64,000 nt of DNA from Rhodothermales bacterium. Its GTDB lineage: Bacteria; Bacteroidota; Rhodothermia; Rhodothermales; VXPQ01. The stretch's first letter is position 1, and every line of letters begins with the position of its first letter. Positions 9,639 to 18,735 of this stretch are shown here, piece after piece. The stretch covers positions 102,193 to 166,192 of the forward strand of contig JAJECT010000024.1 of the NCBI GenBank assembly GCA_022821845.1. The letters run 5' to 3'. The notes beneath the pieces were generated by a model, which worked only from the letters and a program-made list of their open reading frames with translations, did no database searches and was not told where the DNA came from. Made by a program: the position numbers and the translations under genes.

Positions 9639-9747
9639 ACCGCGCTCGTCGGCGCAGGAATCAAGCCCAGCAGGCGGCAATGGAAGCCGCGGGTGTCCAT
9701 CCGAATCGACAAGGCGCTTCGGCGACGCCAGTGTCGGCAAGGGTCTC

Positions 9748-10191
9748 CTATTCCATCGCCTCGCCGTCCCCTTCTTCTTCGGGCGCGCCGACCCGTTGCC
9801 AGATTTCTTCGAGCCGGAAATCGAGGATATGGCCCACATGGCGCCACGTGTCCCCTTCGACGCGGGCTTCGAACGTAACGGATTGCCCTGCCAGGCCTGC
9901 CGAACTATGCCACGTGATGTGCTCGGTGTAGGTTTCGCCGTCGAACGAATAGGTCCCCCCGCCCGCGAACACCTCCTCGTCCAGAATCTGCCGTCCGAAG
10001 GCGAAATGCGTGGAATTGAGAATCTTTATCGTATACGGAATCTGATCGGTTCGGTCTACGGTGCTGTCCGGATAGACCACCCGCTGGGAGACCATCTCCC
10101 AGGTGCCCTCCAGGGGGGTGGCGGGCAGTTGGGCCAGCGCGCCGGAGGCGGCGAACAGGGAAATCATTCCGATAAACAGTGCGCGTTTCAT
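9748..10191 (-). CDS. Secreted lipocalin-like hypothetical protein
   Basis: 147 residues with a clear signal peptide (MKRALFIGMISLFAASGALAQ). The mature part begins LEGTWEMVSQRVVYPDS, the short N-terminal 'L-GTW' strand of lipocalin-like domains, followed by alternating strands with many aromatic and polar residues. It ends in an acidic tail. Family members in Bacteroidota are periplasmic or secreted and mostly of unknown ligand. It stands alone, with 160 bases separating it from the VOC gene on the same strand. Confidence 0.7.
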   Translation of the reverse strand: MKRALFIGMISLFAASGALAQLPATPLEGTWEMVSQRVVYPDSTVDRTDQIPYTIKILNSTHFAFGRQILDEEVFAGGGTYSFDGETYTEHITWHSSAGLAGQSVTFEARVEGDTWRHVGHILDFRLEEIWQRVGAPEEEGDGEAME

Positions 10192-10354
10192 GCAAAAACC
10201 TCCTTGTCGTTACGGGGTAGCGTTGGAGACATATTACGCAAGCTTTTCTTCAATAACAATTCACGATAAAGAAAATGACGCGCTTTGCCGCCCCCGTCCG
10301 GCGACAGAAGCGTAGCAGCCTGCCGATCGCCGCAGCAAGGCCCCGCCGAAGACC

Positions 10355-11131
10355 CTACTTGCTTGCGTAGAGCGCGAAACCGGCCCCTTGCGGATCAATG
10401 CAATGGGTAACCTTGCCCCCGCCGGGAACCTCCTGGGGGTCCATGACCACCTGCCCGCCGCACTCCTCGACGGCTGCGAGCGTCTCTTCAATATCTTCGA
10501 CGCGCACATACAAGGCCCACCAGGGCGGCGGAGGGCCGGGCATGTCGTCGGTCTTGGTGAATATGCCCCCGTACACCAGATCGTTCTGGCCGTACATGCG
10601 GTAGATGCCCGCGTCGCCCATGTCCATTTCGCTGGTAATTTCCCAGCCGAACAGGGCCTGATAAAAATCGAAGGCGGCCTCGTAATCCGAGGAGGCCAGT
10701 TCGCGCCAGGCAAATTCGCCGACGCCCGGCTGCGCTTCCATCTCCGGCTCGGGGACGCTGGACGCGAAGATCGCAAAGAAGCCGCCCTGCGGGTCGGTTA
10801 CTATGGCGAAGCGGCCTGCGTTCGGAATGTCCTGCGGCGGCACATGGAGCCCCCCGCCCAGTTCCTGGATGCGTTCGACGGTCTCGTCCACGTCCTCCAC
10901 GGAAATGTACGGAAGCCAATGGGGCGGCACCTCACCCATCTCTGGCGAAATTTCCATAAGGCCGCCGAAGGGCGCCCCCTCGTTGGTCCACATCGTGTAG
11001 GGCATGTCGCCCCCCGGGAACGGCTCGGTTCCCCAGCCTATGACACTGCCGTAAAATTCGATGGCCGCGGCGGAATCCCCGGTGTAAAGGTCGTACCATA
11101 CGAAGCGACCCGACTGCTTGTGCATTGCCAT
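10355..11131 (-). CDS. Two-domain VOC (glyoxalase/bleomycin-resistance fold) protein
   Basis: 258 residues from the start at 11131 (MAMHKQSGRF). Two VOC modules are visible: the first has FVWYDLYTGDSAAAIEFYG and the second FAWRELASSDYEAAFDFY about 130 residues later, each followed by paired strands (YISVEDVDETVERI, YVRVEDIEETLAAVEE). Tandem VOC proteins of this length are often annotated as glyoxalase or hydroxylase-like and bind a metal or small organic ligand; the actual reaction is not recognisable. The frame is open 129 bases further upstream without similarity. Confidence 0.88.
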   Translation of the reverse strand: MAMHKQSGRFVWYDLYTGDSAAAIEFYGSVIGWGTEPFPGGDMPYTMWTNEGAPFGGLMEISPEMGEVPPHWLPYISVEDVDETVERIQELGGGLHVPPQDIPNAGRFAIVTDPQGGFFAIFASSVPEPEMEAQPGVGEFAWRELASSDYEAAFDFYQALFGWEITSEMDMGDAGIYRMYGQNDLVYGGIFTKTDDMPGPPPPWWALYVRVEDIEETLAAVEECGGQVVMDPQEVPGGGKVTHCIDPQGAGFALYASK

Positions 11132-11247
11132 AATTGCCGTTGTTTGAGGGGTTGCGCGAACCCGGATGACAGAAAAACGAGGCGAAAAACAAGCCGGACG
11201 CATTGCATGAAAACAGCGGCAGCGCCCGGCCCAGGTCCTTCGCGAAA

Positions 11248-11395
11248 TTATTCTCCGCAAATTTTGCGTAGATTACGGAAACACGTCAAAAAACGGTGCC
11301 TTCCGCAAGTTTATTCGCCGCAAAACATGCGTAGATTACGGAAATGCGTCAAAAATGACGCCTTCCACAGGCTTATTCACCGCAAAACATGCGGC
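11248..11395. repeat. About 62-bp repeat, two and a half copies, each with a T-loop hairpin
   Basis: Units begin TTATTC at 11248, 11311 and 11373 (spacings 63 and 62), the last cut short. Each full unit carries TTATTC-CCGCAAA, then GCGTAGATTACGGAAA, then a small inverted repeat such as GCGTCA-AAAA-TGACGC (11346-11361). In copy 1 both arms of this hairpin differ together (CACGT/ACGGTG with one bulge). The array lies immediately beyond the 3' end of the tRNA gene on the minus strand, so it may serve as a tRNA terminator or processing region. Confidence 0.7.
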
Positions 11396-11400
11396 GATTG

Positions 11401-11473
11401 TGGAGCTAAGCGGAGTCGAACCGCTGACCTCTGCAGTGCGATTGCAGCGCTCTACCAACTGAGCTATAGCCCC
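11401..11473 (-). tRNA. tRNA-Ala (anticodon CGC)
   Basis: Read on the minus strand, the gene begins GGGGCTATAGCTCAGTTGG. The acceptor stem pairs GGGGCTA with TAGCTCC plus discriminator A. The D arm has the GCTC-AGTTGGT-GAGC form, the anticodon stem pairs CTGCA with TGCAG around loop ATCGCAC, giving anticodon CGC, and the T arm carries GGTTCGACTCC. The 3' CCA is not encoded. All stems are intact. Confidence 0.95.
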
Positions 11474-11646
11474 GGGGGTCTCATTTACTTTAGCGGGGCG
11501 GGGGGGTTCCGGGGGATTGGGGGGCCTTGGCAACTTGACACGCAACAACGTATTCTGCAAGCGAAAGCCGCTGCCCTCAACACAGCGACGACGACTGCAA
11601 ACACCAGAACACCGCCGGATTGATCGGACCCGTTCAAACAAGGGGA

Positions 11647-12006
11647 TTACGGGATGGTTGCGGACTGTCTGTCTGTCAGTCTGGCTTCGACCGCAAACCT
11701 GCAGCCCGTAATTGGACAAGGCGCTCTTCTTGCATATTTCAGATAACGTTCGACCTGCTGGAAAGGTGTCTCTCCCTTTTCTCTGGCTTGCCGTTGGTGC
11801 GGATCATCAACCAAGCCAACAGCCTTCGTCTCAATGAACACTCGGCGCCTTGGCAGATATATGTCGGCAGGTCCAGACGATGTTCTGCAGGACAAAAGAC
11901 TCTCAATCCCCATGCCATCAAGCAGCCTTGCGATGTCTTGCCGTACGCCATCTTCCGGGCGTTGAGGATCGGCATGCAACAGCCGGTGTGCGGCGCTTTC
12001 AGGCAT
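11647..12006 (-). pseudogene. N-terminal fragment resembling a type IIG/HsdR-N-like endonuclease domain
   Basis: 119 codons. The segment GPADIYLPRR...VFIETKA shows the PD-(D/E)xK pattern (Asp in PADIYL, Glu-x-Lys in ETKA) and is followed by PFQQVERYLKYARR, as in N-terminal nuclease domains of fused restriction-methylation enzymes. The frame stops after that domain and no methyltransferase follows, so it is a broken remnant. Its start overlaps the stop of the preceding 82-codon frame (ATGCCTGA). Position next to the tRNA gene suggests the scar of an island. Confidence 0.5.
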
Positions 12007-12226
12007 TAGTCAATTCGCTTTTCGCGTAGCTGGAAATCTTCGAACATCTCGCCTCATACACCACCCTCCCCTCGTTGAGCGCAGGCTTGATCACCAGCGC
12101 ATGGCTGTCCCGGTAGCGCGCAATGTCGCCCGGCGTGACAACAACCCCAATCGCCTCCCCCTTCCGAACCTTCCCCCCGCCCGCGCCGTTTAGGAGCCGC
12201 CCCTGAAAGACATTATTCGACTTCAT
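11999..12226 (-). pseudogene. Short ORF, probable remnant of a DNA-modification gene
   Basis: About 75 codons from the start at 12226 (MKSNNVFQGRLLNG). It has no recognised domain. Its end overlaps the next ORF by 8 bases, as in a translationally coupled pair, and its start lies head to head with RNase D, the two ATGs sharing the CATG at 12224-12227. Such crowding leaves no promoter room, so this is more likely the tail of a truncated gene than an intact one. Low certainty. Confidence 0.3.
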
Positions 12227-13409
12227 GCCGGCCCAAGGCGCCATCACCTACGTAGAAACGCATGACGCGGCCCGTCGCATCGAACATGCGGTCCACGGTG
12301 TCCGCACCCTGGGGCTGGACTGCGAGGCCGCCGGACTCCATCGCTACTCGGACCGCCTCTGCCTCGTCCAACTCTCCGTCCTGAGCGAAACCTTTGTGCT
12401 GGACCCCCTCGCCCTCGACCTGAAGCCCTACCTGAAACCGCTTCTTGAGGACCCGCAGCGACGCATCGTCCTGCATGGCGGCGACTTTGACCTGCGGCTC
12501 CTGGCCCGCGATCTGGGCGTCGCGGTGGCCAACCCGGCAGACACCCAAATCGCAGCGAGCCTCCTCGGCGAACCCGCCCTCGGGCTTCAGGACCTGCTGG
12601 CTCAGCGCCTGAACATTCGCGTTTCCAAGAGATTCCAGAAAGCCGACTGGGCCCGCCGCCCCTTGCCCCGCAAGATGATCCACTACGCGGCGGGCGACAC
12701 GCGCCACCTGCACCGCCTGATAGCGACCCTTGAAAAGGAGCTCAGCAAGCGAGGACGCCTCCACTGGGCCAAGGAAGAATACCGCCGCCTTGCAGCAAGC
12801 GCGGCAAACGCCCACGAAGACGCCGCCGAACCCGATCCGGTAACCCGTTTCAAAGAGGCCCAGCGCATGGACGACCGGTCCGTCGCCGCGCTCCGGGAAA
12901 TCATTGCCTGGCGAGACCGGATCGCCCGCGCGCGAGACCGGGCGCCAGGCCGTATCGTGAACAACGCCGCGCTCGTCGAGGTCGTCGCCATGCGTCCCGC
13001 CTCCGTAGAGGCCCTCGCCGCCATCAGGGGGTTTCCGGCTCGCCTCGCCGAGACCCAGGGGCCAGCACTGCTCGGCGTCCTGGACCAGGTCGCCCGCCTG
13101 CCCGATTCGGCGTTGTCCCCCTACCCGCCCGCCCCCCGCGCTACCCGGCCAACCGAGGACGAAGAAGCCGCCTTCGACCGCCTGAAAAAAGCGCGCAACC
13201 GCGCGGCGGAACGCCTGCAACTTGATCGGGGAATCGTCATGCCGAACCATGCGCTACAAAACATCGCCGCCGCCGCGCCAAAGAACCTTGCCGCCCTGAC
13301 GGCCATTCCCGAAGTACGCCAGTGGCAAGCGGAAACCATCGGCAAAGAACTGCTTGCGGCCCTGCGCCAAACCCCGGCCACTCCAAGCCAACCAAATAGC
13401 CCTCCTTAA
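12225..13409 (+). CDS. rnd: Ribonuclease D
   Basis: 394 residues. The DEDDy exonuclease domain is complete: LGLDCEAAG (Asp and Glu of motif I), LHGGDFDLRLLAR (Asp of motif II) and HYAAGDTRHL (Tyr-x3-Asp of motif III). An HRDC domain follows near residues 205-290 (ALREIIAWRDRIARARD...AIRGFPARLAE). It trims 3' ends of tRNA and other stable RNAs. A second, degenerate HRDC-like segment precedes the C-terminus. The stop codon lies inside the first CCTTAA...TTAGG box described at 13404. Confidence 0.92.
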   Translation: MPAQGAITYVETHDAARRIEHAVHGVRTLGLDCEAAGLHRYSDRLCLVQLSVLSETFVLDPLALDLKPYLKPLLEDPQRRIVLHGGDFDLRLLARDLGVAVANPADTQIAASLLGEPALGLQDLLAQRLNIRVSKRFQKADWARRPLPRKMIHYAAGDTRHLHRLIATLEKELSKRGRLHWAKEEYRRLAASAANAHEDAAEPDPVTRFKEAQRMDDRSVAALREIIAWRDRIARARDRAPGRIVNNAALVEVVAMRPASVEALAAIRGFPARLAETQGPALLGVLDQVARLPDSALSPYPPAPRATRPTEDEEAAFDRLKKARNRAAERLQLDRGIVMPNHALQNIAAAAPKNLAALTAIPEVRQWQAETIGKELLAALRQTPATPSQPNSPP

Positions 13410-13448
13410 TTTTTTAGGAGCCGATTTTCGCCGCCTTAATTATTTAGG
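13404..13448. repeat. Two-box CCTTAA...TTAGG element, copy 1
   Basis: CCTTAATTTTTTAGG at 13404-13418 and CCTTAATTATTTAGG at 13434-13448, starts 30 bp apart. The first box overlaps the stop codon of rnd and sits in a CTCCT/AGGAG stem. The same pair with the same 30-bp offset recurs at 51410 and 58022, each time at the 3' end of a gene. It could act as a bidirectional terminator or be a small interspersed repeat. Confidence 0.7.
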
Positions 13449-13613
13449 ATACGAATGGACGGAAGCGACGGAGACGGCATGTTTTTACAATCATAAGTTA
13501 TTTATTTTCAATTATTTATAACATAAAAATTTTTTTCTTTCGCGGCCGGAACCTGCGGCGCGCTATGCCGCTATAATAATCAAGCAGCAGTCAACCCGTG
13601 ATTACAGGACGCC

Positions 13614-14111
13614 GTGAGCGAGACGATAAAATACTGGACCAACCTGGGGACTATCCTGACGATCGGGATCGCCTTGTTCGTCGCAGTCCTTAACATGCAT
13701 TCGTCGCTCAATGCACAAATGTCGGACTTGCGCGGGGAAATGGTAAACATGCGGGGGGAAATGGCGGACATGCGGGAACGTCTCGCCCGCATTGAAACCC
13801 GCCTTGATCATCTTGAAGGCCGCGTTGACCGCATTGAGAACCACCTCGGCATTGTCGCCGCCGCGGACACGGGCGCGGAAACGCCGGCAGTAACGCCCGC
13901 GCGGGAACATACTGGTGAAGCAATCGGGGCCGCGCAGCCACCCGCCCGGAATGTAGCGCCGGCGCATAGCCCGCAAGTCTGGAGCCGCAGCCGAAATAGC
14001 CGCATCGTCCTGCTGCTTGCCCGGCATGCGGAAAACATACGCTCTATTCTGGCGCCCGGCTCATTGCCCCGCTTCGTCCCCGGCAATCAGGGCCTGCACT
14101 GCGTCGCGTAA
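13614..14111 (+). CDS. Membrane-anchored coiled-coil protein
   Basis: 165 residues starting at GTG (13614). One membrane segment (ILTIGIALFVAVL, residues ~13-27) is followed by a short coiled coil with heptad-like repeats (MRGEMADMRERLARIETRLDHLEGRVDRIENHL, quoted here only by its pattern of M/L/I positions at residues ~40-78), then a Pro/Ala-rich low-complexity tail. No enzymatic motif is seen. It resembles, in plan but not in sequence, the 89-residue protein at 29961. An AT-rich 200-bp region lies upstream. The C-terminal 70 residues may not be coding in the usual sense; function is unknown. Confidence 0.55.
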   Translation: MSETIKYWTNLGTILTIGIALFVAVLNMHSSLNAQMSDLRGEMVNMRGEMADMRERLARIETRLDHLEGRVDRIENHLGIVAAADTGAETPAVTPAREHTGEAIGAAQPPARNVAPAHSPQVWSRSRNSRIVLLLARHAENIRSILAPGSLPRFVPGNQGLHCVA

Positions 14112-14518
14112 CCCCGCCGGGAACGCGAAAACAGGGCGCAACCCGCATGGCGGTTTCCCGGCGGCGCATCTCATCCGTCGCCCCGCATCGCGGAGCCGTA
14201 CGCCCGCGAATCGCCGGAAAGAAAGCGCCCTCCCGAAACGCCTCTATGCGCCGCGCCCCCTGAGTGCCTCTCATAGTTGCGCGCTGCAATCATGAGGCTT
14301 TCCTCCCGAACCCCCTCTGCGCATCGTCCCTCCCGGAATGTATTCATTTATCCATGAAAATCCATAATACGATTTTAGATTTTCATGTATATTATACTAT
14401 AATCATGCCCTTTCGCCCTGTGCCGTGTCCCATCAAATAGCATATACTACGCGACCAACGCGAAGCGGCGGACGACGCGGTCTTGGTCAGCGTACCCCTA
14501 ATCAACGCATCTTGCAAG
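14112..14518. other. Non-coding stretch with an AT-rich putative control region
   Basis: The first 240 bases are GC-rich with no convincing gene on either strand. The last 160 bases turn AT-rich and carry an inverted repeat, CATGAAAATC (14353-14362) and GATTTTCATG (14378-14387), next to TATATTATACTATAAT, which resembles a -10 region. These lie 130-165 bases before the DUF4143 ATPase start. Confidence 0.5.
14353..14387. promoter_or_regulatory. 10-bp inverted repeat, candidate operator
   Basis: CATGAAAATC and GATTTTCATG are exact reverse complements separated by 15 bases, immediately followed by TATATTATACTATAAT. Position and symmetry suit an operator beside the promoter of the downstream ATPase gene; no regulator gene is adjacent. 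Confidence 0.4.
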
Positions 14519-15679
14519 ATGATACCGCGCAACGAACACGAAACCGCCCTCCGGGACCTCCTGCGTCAATTCCCCGTCGTGGGCATCGTAGGCGCCAGGC
14601 AGGTCGGCAAAACCACGCTTGCGCGCCGCCTGACGAGCGACTGGCCGACCCCCGTCCATTTTTTCGATCTGGAAGACCCGACGCACGAAGCGGCGCTCGC
14701 CGACCCAAAACTGGCCCTCGAATCCCTGCGCGGACTCATCGTCATCGACGAGGTACAGCGGCGCCCCGAACTCTTTCCCCTGCTGCGCGTGCTGGCGGAC
14801 CGCAGGGGCCATCCCGCGCGCTTTCTTGTGCTCGGCAGCGCAAGCCCGGACCTGTTGCGCCAATCCTCGGAGACGCTTGCCGGGCGCATCGTTTATTACG
14901 AACTGCCGCCATTTCGCGCAAACGAAGTCGGCGCCGACAACATCGAAACACTTTGGCTGCGCGGGGGATTTCCAAACTCCTTTCTCGCCGAAGACGATAC
15001 GCAGAGCCTGGTCTGGCGCAACGCATTCGTCCGCACCTTCCTGGAACGCGACCTGCCGCAACTCGGATTTTCCGCGCCCGCCGCAACCATGCGCCGCTTC
15101 TGGACCATGCTGGCGCATTATCACGGCAACCGCTGGAGCAGCGCCGAACCAGGACGCGCCCTCGGGTTAACCGGCCCCACCATCAACGCCTGGCTGGACG
15201 CGCTCGTCGATGCGCTGATCGTGCGCAAACTGCCTCCCTGGCACGAAAATCTCAAAAAGCGACAAGTCAAGGCGCCCAAAATATATATCGAAGACGCCGG
15301 ACTGCTCCATGCCTTGCTGGGCATCGACTCCCGGGAAGCGCTCATGGGACACCCAAAGTCCGGCTCCTCCTGGGAAGGATTCGCCATGCAGGAAATTATT
15401 CGCCTGACCGGGGTCGCCTGGGAGCAGTGCTACCACTGGGCAACCCATCAGGGCGCGGAACTGGACTTCCTTGCGATACATAAAGGACAGCGCATCGGAT
15501 TCGAGTTCAAACGCACGAGCGCCCCCTCCATGACCCGCTCCATGCACTCCGCCCTGAACAGTCTCCAGCTGGACCGCCTGTTCGTCGTCTTCCCGGGAAA
15601 CGCCCGCTTTGCCCTGCACGAACGAGTCGAAGCCACAGGCCTTTCTCTTGCCCTCGCCGAAGGCTTCCGCTACCTGTGA
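14519..15679 (+). CDS. AAA ATPase with C-terminal DUF4143 (nuclease-like) domain
   Basis: 386 residues from the ATG at 14519 (MIPRNEHE). Walker A is [14 protein letters not shown] near residue 26, Walker [15 protein letters not shown] near 78, and [11 protein letters not shown] is sensor 1. The C-terminal half is DUF4143 with the family GGFP motif and the late block containing [20 protein letters not shown], a D...ExK arrangement like PD-(D/E)xK nucleases. These proteins are widespread in bacteria with uncertain roles, often mobile and in accessory DNA. A relative is encoded at 52491-53717. Confidence 0.88.
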   Translation: MIPRNEHETALRDLLRQFPVVGIVGARQVGKTTLARRLTSDWPTPVHFFDLEDPTHEAALADPKLALESLRGLIVIDEVQRRPELFPLLRVLADRRGHPARFLVLGSASPDLLRQSSETLAGRIVYYELPPFRANEVGADNIETLWLRGGFPNSFLAEDDTQSLVWRNAFVRTFLERDLPQLGFSAPAATMRRFWTMLAHYHGNRWSSAEPGRALGLTGPTINAWLDALVDALIVRKLPPWHENLKKRQVKAPKIYIEDAGLLHALLGIDSREALMGHPKSGSSWEGFAMQEIIRLTGVAWEQCYHWATHQGAELDFLAIHKGQRIGFEFKRTSAPSMTRSMHSALNSLQLDRLFVVFPGNARFALHERVEATGLSLALAEGFRYL

Positions 15680-15837
15680 TCCGGCGCATTGTCCCGGACC
15701 ATTTCGGCCTTTGGGGCGTAATTACAGGATACCCCTTTTTTATTCCGGCCCTGCGCGGCGCGGCGTTCGGGGACCTCCCGAAACCGCCCTCCAGCCCGCC
15801 CGAACGCTCCGCCGCCGGATACATCCACAAGAACGCC

Positions 15838-18555
15838 ATGAAAGACCCCTTCGGCGCCCGCGACACGTTCGACACAGGATCGGGCAACGCCTACCTCTAC
15901 CGGCTCGACCGCCTCGCCGACCGCGGTCTCGGCGATCCGAACCGCCTCCCCTTCTCCATCAAGGTGCTGCTCGAATCCGCGCTCCGGGAGTGCGACGGAC
16001 GCGCCGTCACGCCGGAAGACGTCGAACGCCTCGCGACGTACGACCCGAAGCGCCCCGCCCGCGAGGAAATTCCCTTCGCGCCCGCCCGCGTCCTGTTGCA
16101 GGATTTCACGGGCGTGCCCGCCGTGGTGGACCTGGCCGCGCTCCGCTCCGCCGTAGCCCGCCTCGGCGGCGACACCGACGCCATCAACCCGAGGGTGCCC
16201 GTGCATCTCGTGATCGACCACTCCATTCAGGTGGATCATTTCGGAACGCACGAAGCCCTGCGCCTGAATTCGGACATCGAGTTTCGGCGGAACCAGGAAC
16301 GGTACGCCTTCCTGCACTGGGGACAAAAAGCCTTCGAGAATTTCTCGGTCGTGCCTCCGTCCGGCGGCATTTGCCACCAGGTGAATCTGGAATATATCGC
16401 CCGCGGCGTATGGACCCGCCCGGAGGACGGGTTGCAAGTAGCCTACCCGGATTCCCTCGTCGGAACGGACAGCCATACGACCATGATCAACGGGCTGGGC
16501 GTACTTGGCTGGGGCGTGGGCGGCATCGAAGCCGAGGCCGCCATGCTGGGCCAGCCGATCTGCATGCTCATGCCGGAAGTGATCGGGTTTCGGCTGACGG
16601 GACGACTCCCGGAAGGGGCCACGGCCACCGACCTGGTGCTGACCGCCACGCGCCGCCTGCGCTCCTACGGCGTCGTGGGCCGGTTCGTGGAATTCTTCGG
16701 CCCCGGCCTGGACCATATGTCCATTCCGGACCGCGCCACCATTTCCAACATGGCCCCGGAGTACGGCGCCACCATGGGCTTCTTCCCCGTGGACCGGATC
16801 ACGCTCGACTACATGCTCCGCACGGGCCGCGAACCGGCGCTCGTGGACATGGTGGAACGGTATGCGAAGGAGCAAGGCCTTTTCCGCGCGGCGGACGCCC
16901 CCGACCCGGAATTTCTAGACGTGCTGGAGCTGGACCTTGGCGACGTGGTGCCGAGCGTGGCGGGCCCGAAACGTCCGCAGGACCTCATCCCCATGCCCGA
17001 ACTCGGCAAAACCTTCGCCGCCACGCTGACCGCCCCGGCCGGTCCCCAGGGCTTCGGCCTGCAACCGGGCGCGCTCGCCCGCGCCGGACGCTACCGGGAC
17101 GAACAGGGCAACGAGCGTACGCTGCGGCACGGCGACGTAGCCATCGCCGCCATCACCAGCTGCACGAACACCAGCAATCCGTCGGTCATGATCGGCGCCG
17201 GCCTGGTGGCGAAGCACGCCGTGGAACGCGGCCTGCGCGTGCCCCCGTACGTCAAGACAAGCCTGGCGCCCGGCTCCCGCGTCGTTACTCGCTACCTGCA
17301 CGAAGCCGGGCTGCTTCCATACCTGAATCAACTGGGGTTCAACCTGGTGGGCTACGGGTGCACCACCTGCATCGGCAATTCGGGTCCCTTGCCTGAACCA
17401 GTCGCCGAGGCCATCCGGGAGGCTGATCTCGTCGTGGCGGGCGTACTTTCGGGGAATCGGAACTTCGAGGGCCGCATTCACCCGCACGTGCAGGCCAATT
17501 TCCTGGCTTCCCCGCCGCTCGTGGTGGCCTACGCACTGGCCGGCACAGTGGATATCGACCTCGCGAACGACCCCCTCGGCAAGGATTCGGCGGGGGACGA
17601 CGTATACCTGCGCGACATCTGGCCGGATTCCGGGGAGATTCTCCGCACGATCCGCGAAGTCGTTACTCCAGACCTGTTCCGGGACGAATACGACGGCGTC
17701 GAAACGTCCAGCGAAACCTGGAACGCCATCGAAACGGCAGAAGGGTCGCTGTGCGAATGGGACGATAGTTCGACCTACATCCAGGAGCCGCCCTACTTCG
17801 TGGATATGGACCCGGAAACGCCCGCCATACAGGAAATCCGGGGCGCCCGGGTACTGGCCAAACTCGGCGATTCCACCACCACGGACCATATTTCGCCCGC
17901 CGGCGCCATCGGACAGGATACGCCCGCCGGAAAATACCTGACCGAACAGGGCGTCCGGCGACATGCCTTCAATTCGTACGGATCGCGCCGGGGGAACCAC
18001 GAAGTGATGATTCGTGGCACGTTCGCCAACATCCGCATCAAGAACCAGCTGGTTCCGGGGACGGAAGGCGGCGTCACGCGACACTTTCCCACGAACGAAA
18101 CCATGTCCATCTACGACGCCGCCATGCGCTACGGCGAGGCGGGCGTCCCGCTCGTCGTGCTGGGCGGCAAGGATTACGGCATGGGATCGAGCCGGGACTG
18201 GGCGGCGAAAGGAACGCTGCTGCTGGGCGTCAAGGCGACCATCGTGGAGAATTACGAACGCATCCACCGGTCGAACCTGATCGGCATGGGCGTGCTCCCC
18301 CTGCAATTCCGCAAGGGAGAAACCGCGGCCACCCTGGGACTGACCGGCGAGGAGACCTTCGATATTCCCGTAACCGACGCCGTAGCGCCCCGGCAGGAAA
18401 TCACCGTAACCGCCGCGAGGCCGGACGGAACGCAGACCGCCTTCCAGGCCGTCGTCCGCCTCGACACCGACGTAGAAGTGGATTATTACCGCAACGGCGG
18501 CATCCTCCACTATGTGTTGCGGGACTATCTGCGGCGAGCGCGCGTAACGGCATGA
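15838..18555 (+). CDS. acnA: Aconitate hydratase (AcnA/IRP1 type)
   Basis: 905 residues from the ATG at 15838 ([11 protein letters not shown]); the open frame upstream of it has no similarity. The [4Fe-4S] ligands are visible: [11 protein letters not shown] supplies one Cys and [10 protein letters not shown] two more. [23 protein letters not shown] and the C-terminal swivel domain ([18 protein letters not shown]) are typical. It interconverts citrate and isocitrate through cis-aconitate in the TCA cycle. Length and order match the monofunctional AcnA type rather than AcnB. It seems to be a stand-alone gene. Confidence 0.97.
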   Translation: MKDPFGARDTFDTGSGNAYLYRLDRLADRGLGDPNRLPFSIKVLLESALRECDGRAVTPEDVERLATYDPKRPAREEIPFAPARVLLQDFTGVPAVVDLAALRSAVARLGGDTDAINPRVPVHLVIDHSIQVDHFGTHEALRLNSDIEFRRNQERYAFLHWGQKAFENFSVVPPSGGICHQVNLEYIARGVWTRPEDGLQVAYPDSLVGTDSHTTMINGLGVLGWGVGGIEAEAAMLGQPICMLMPEVIGFRLTGRLPEGATATDLVLTATRRLRSYGVVGRFVEFFGPGLDHMSIPDRATISNMAPEYGATMGFFPVDRITLDYMLRTGREPALVDMVERYAKEQGLFRAADAPDPEFLDVLELDLGDVVPSVAGPKRPQDLIPMPELGKTFAATLTAPAGPQGFGLQPGALARAGRYRDEQGNERTLRHGDVAIAAITSCTNTSNPSVMIGAGLVAKHAVERGLRVPPYVKTSLAPGSRVVTRYLHEAGLLPYLNQLGFNLVGYGCTTCIGNSGPLPEPVAEAIREADLVVAGVLSGNRNFEGRIHPHVQANFLASPPLVVAYALAGTVDIDLANDPLGKDSAGDDVYLRDIWPDSGEILRTIREVVTPDLFRDEYDGVETSSETWNAIETAEGSLCEWDDSSTYIQEPPYFVDMDPETPAIQEIRGARVLAKLGDSTTTDHISPAGAIGQDTPAGKYLTEQGVRRHAFNSYGSRRGNHEVMIRGTFANIRIKNQLVPGTEGGVTRHFPTNETMSIYDAAMRYGEAGVPLVVLGGKDYGMGSSRDWAAKGTLLLGVKATIVENYERIHRSNLIGMGVLPLQFRKGETAATLGLTGEETFDIPVTDAVAPRQEITVTAARPDGTQTAFQAVVRLDTDVEVDYYRNGGILHYVLRDYLRRARVTA

Positions 18556-18579
18556 GGGTCATACAGATACAGTATTTCT

Positions 18580-18602
18580 TGACATAATACAGAATGATGT
18601 CA
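18580..18602. promoter_or_regulatory. Short inverted repeat downstream of aconitase
   Basis: TGACAT (18580-18585) and ATGTCA (18597-18602) flank an AT-rich spacer, within a region that also contains two near-copies of ATACAG. It lies in the 180-bp space between the convergent aconitase and helicase genes, so any role is unclear. Confidence 0.25.
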
Positions 18603-18735
18603 TGTCCTCGTATCCAGTTTTCTACCTGTGACTTGAAGCCGGGCACATCCTCGTTGCTTTATACGATCTACTGAACCGTCACGGTGCTAACCAGTTCATT
18701 CTCCGTGGCAATTCCCTGTTCAGCGCCGCCAAAAC

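Noticed and set aside
10388..11623. A 411-codon plus-strand frame through the VOC and tRNA genes
   Set aside because: It is antisense to a convincing VOC protein and crosses a tRNA.
16915..18510. A 531-codon minus-strand frame inside aconitase
   Set aside because: It mirrors the aconitase codons; aconitase itself is complete with its Cys ligands.
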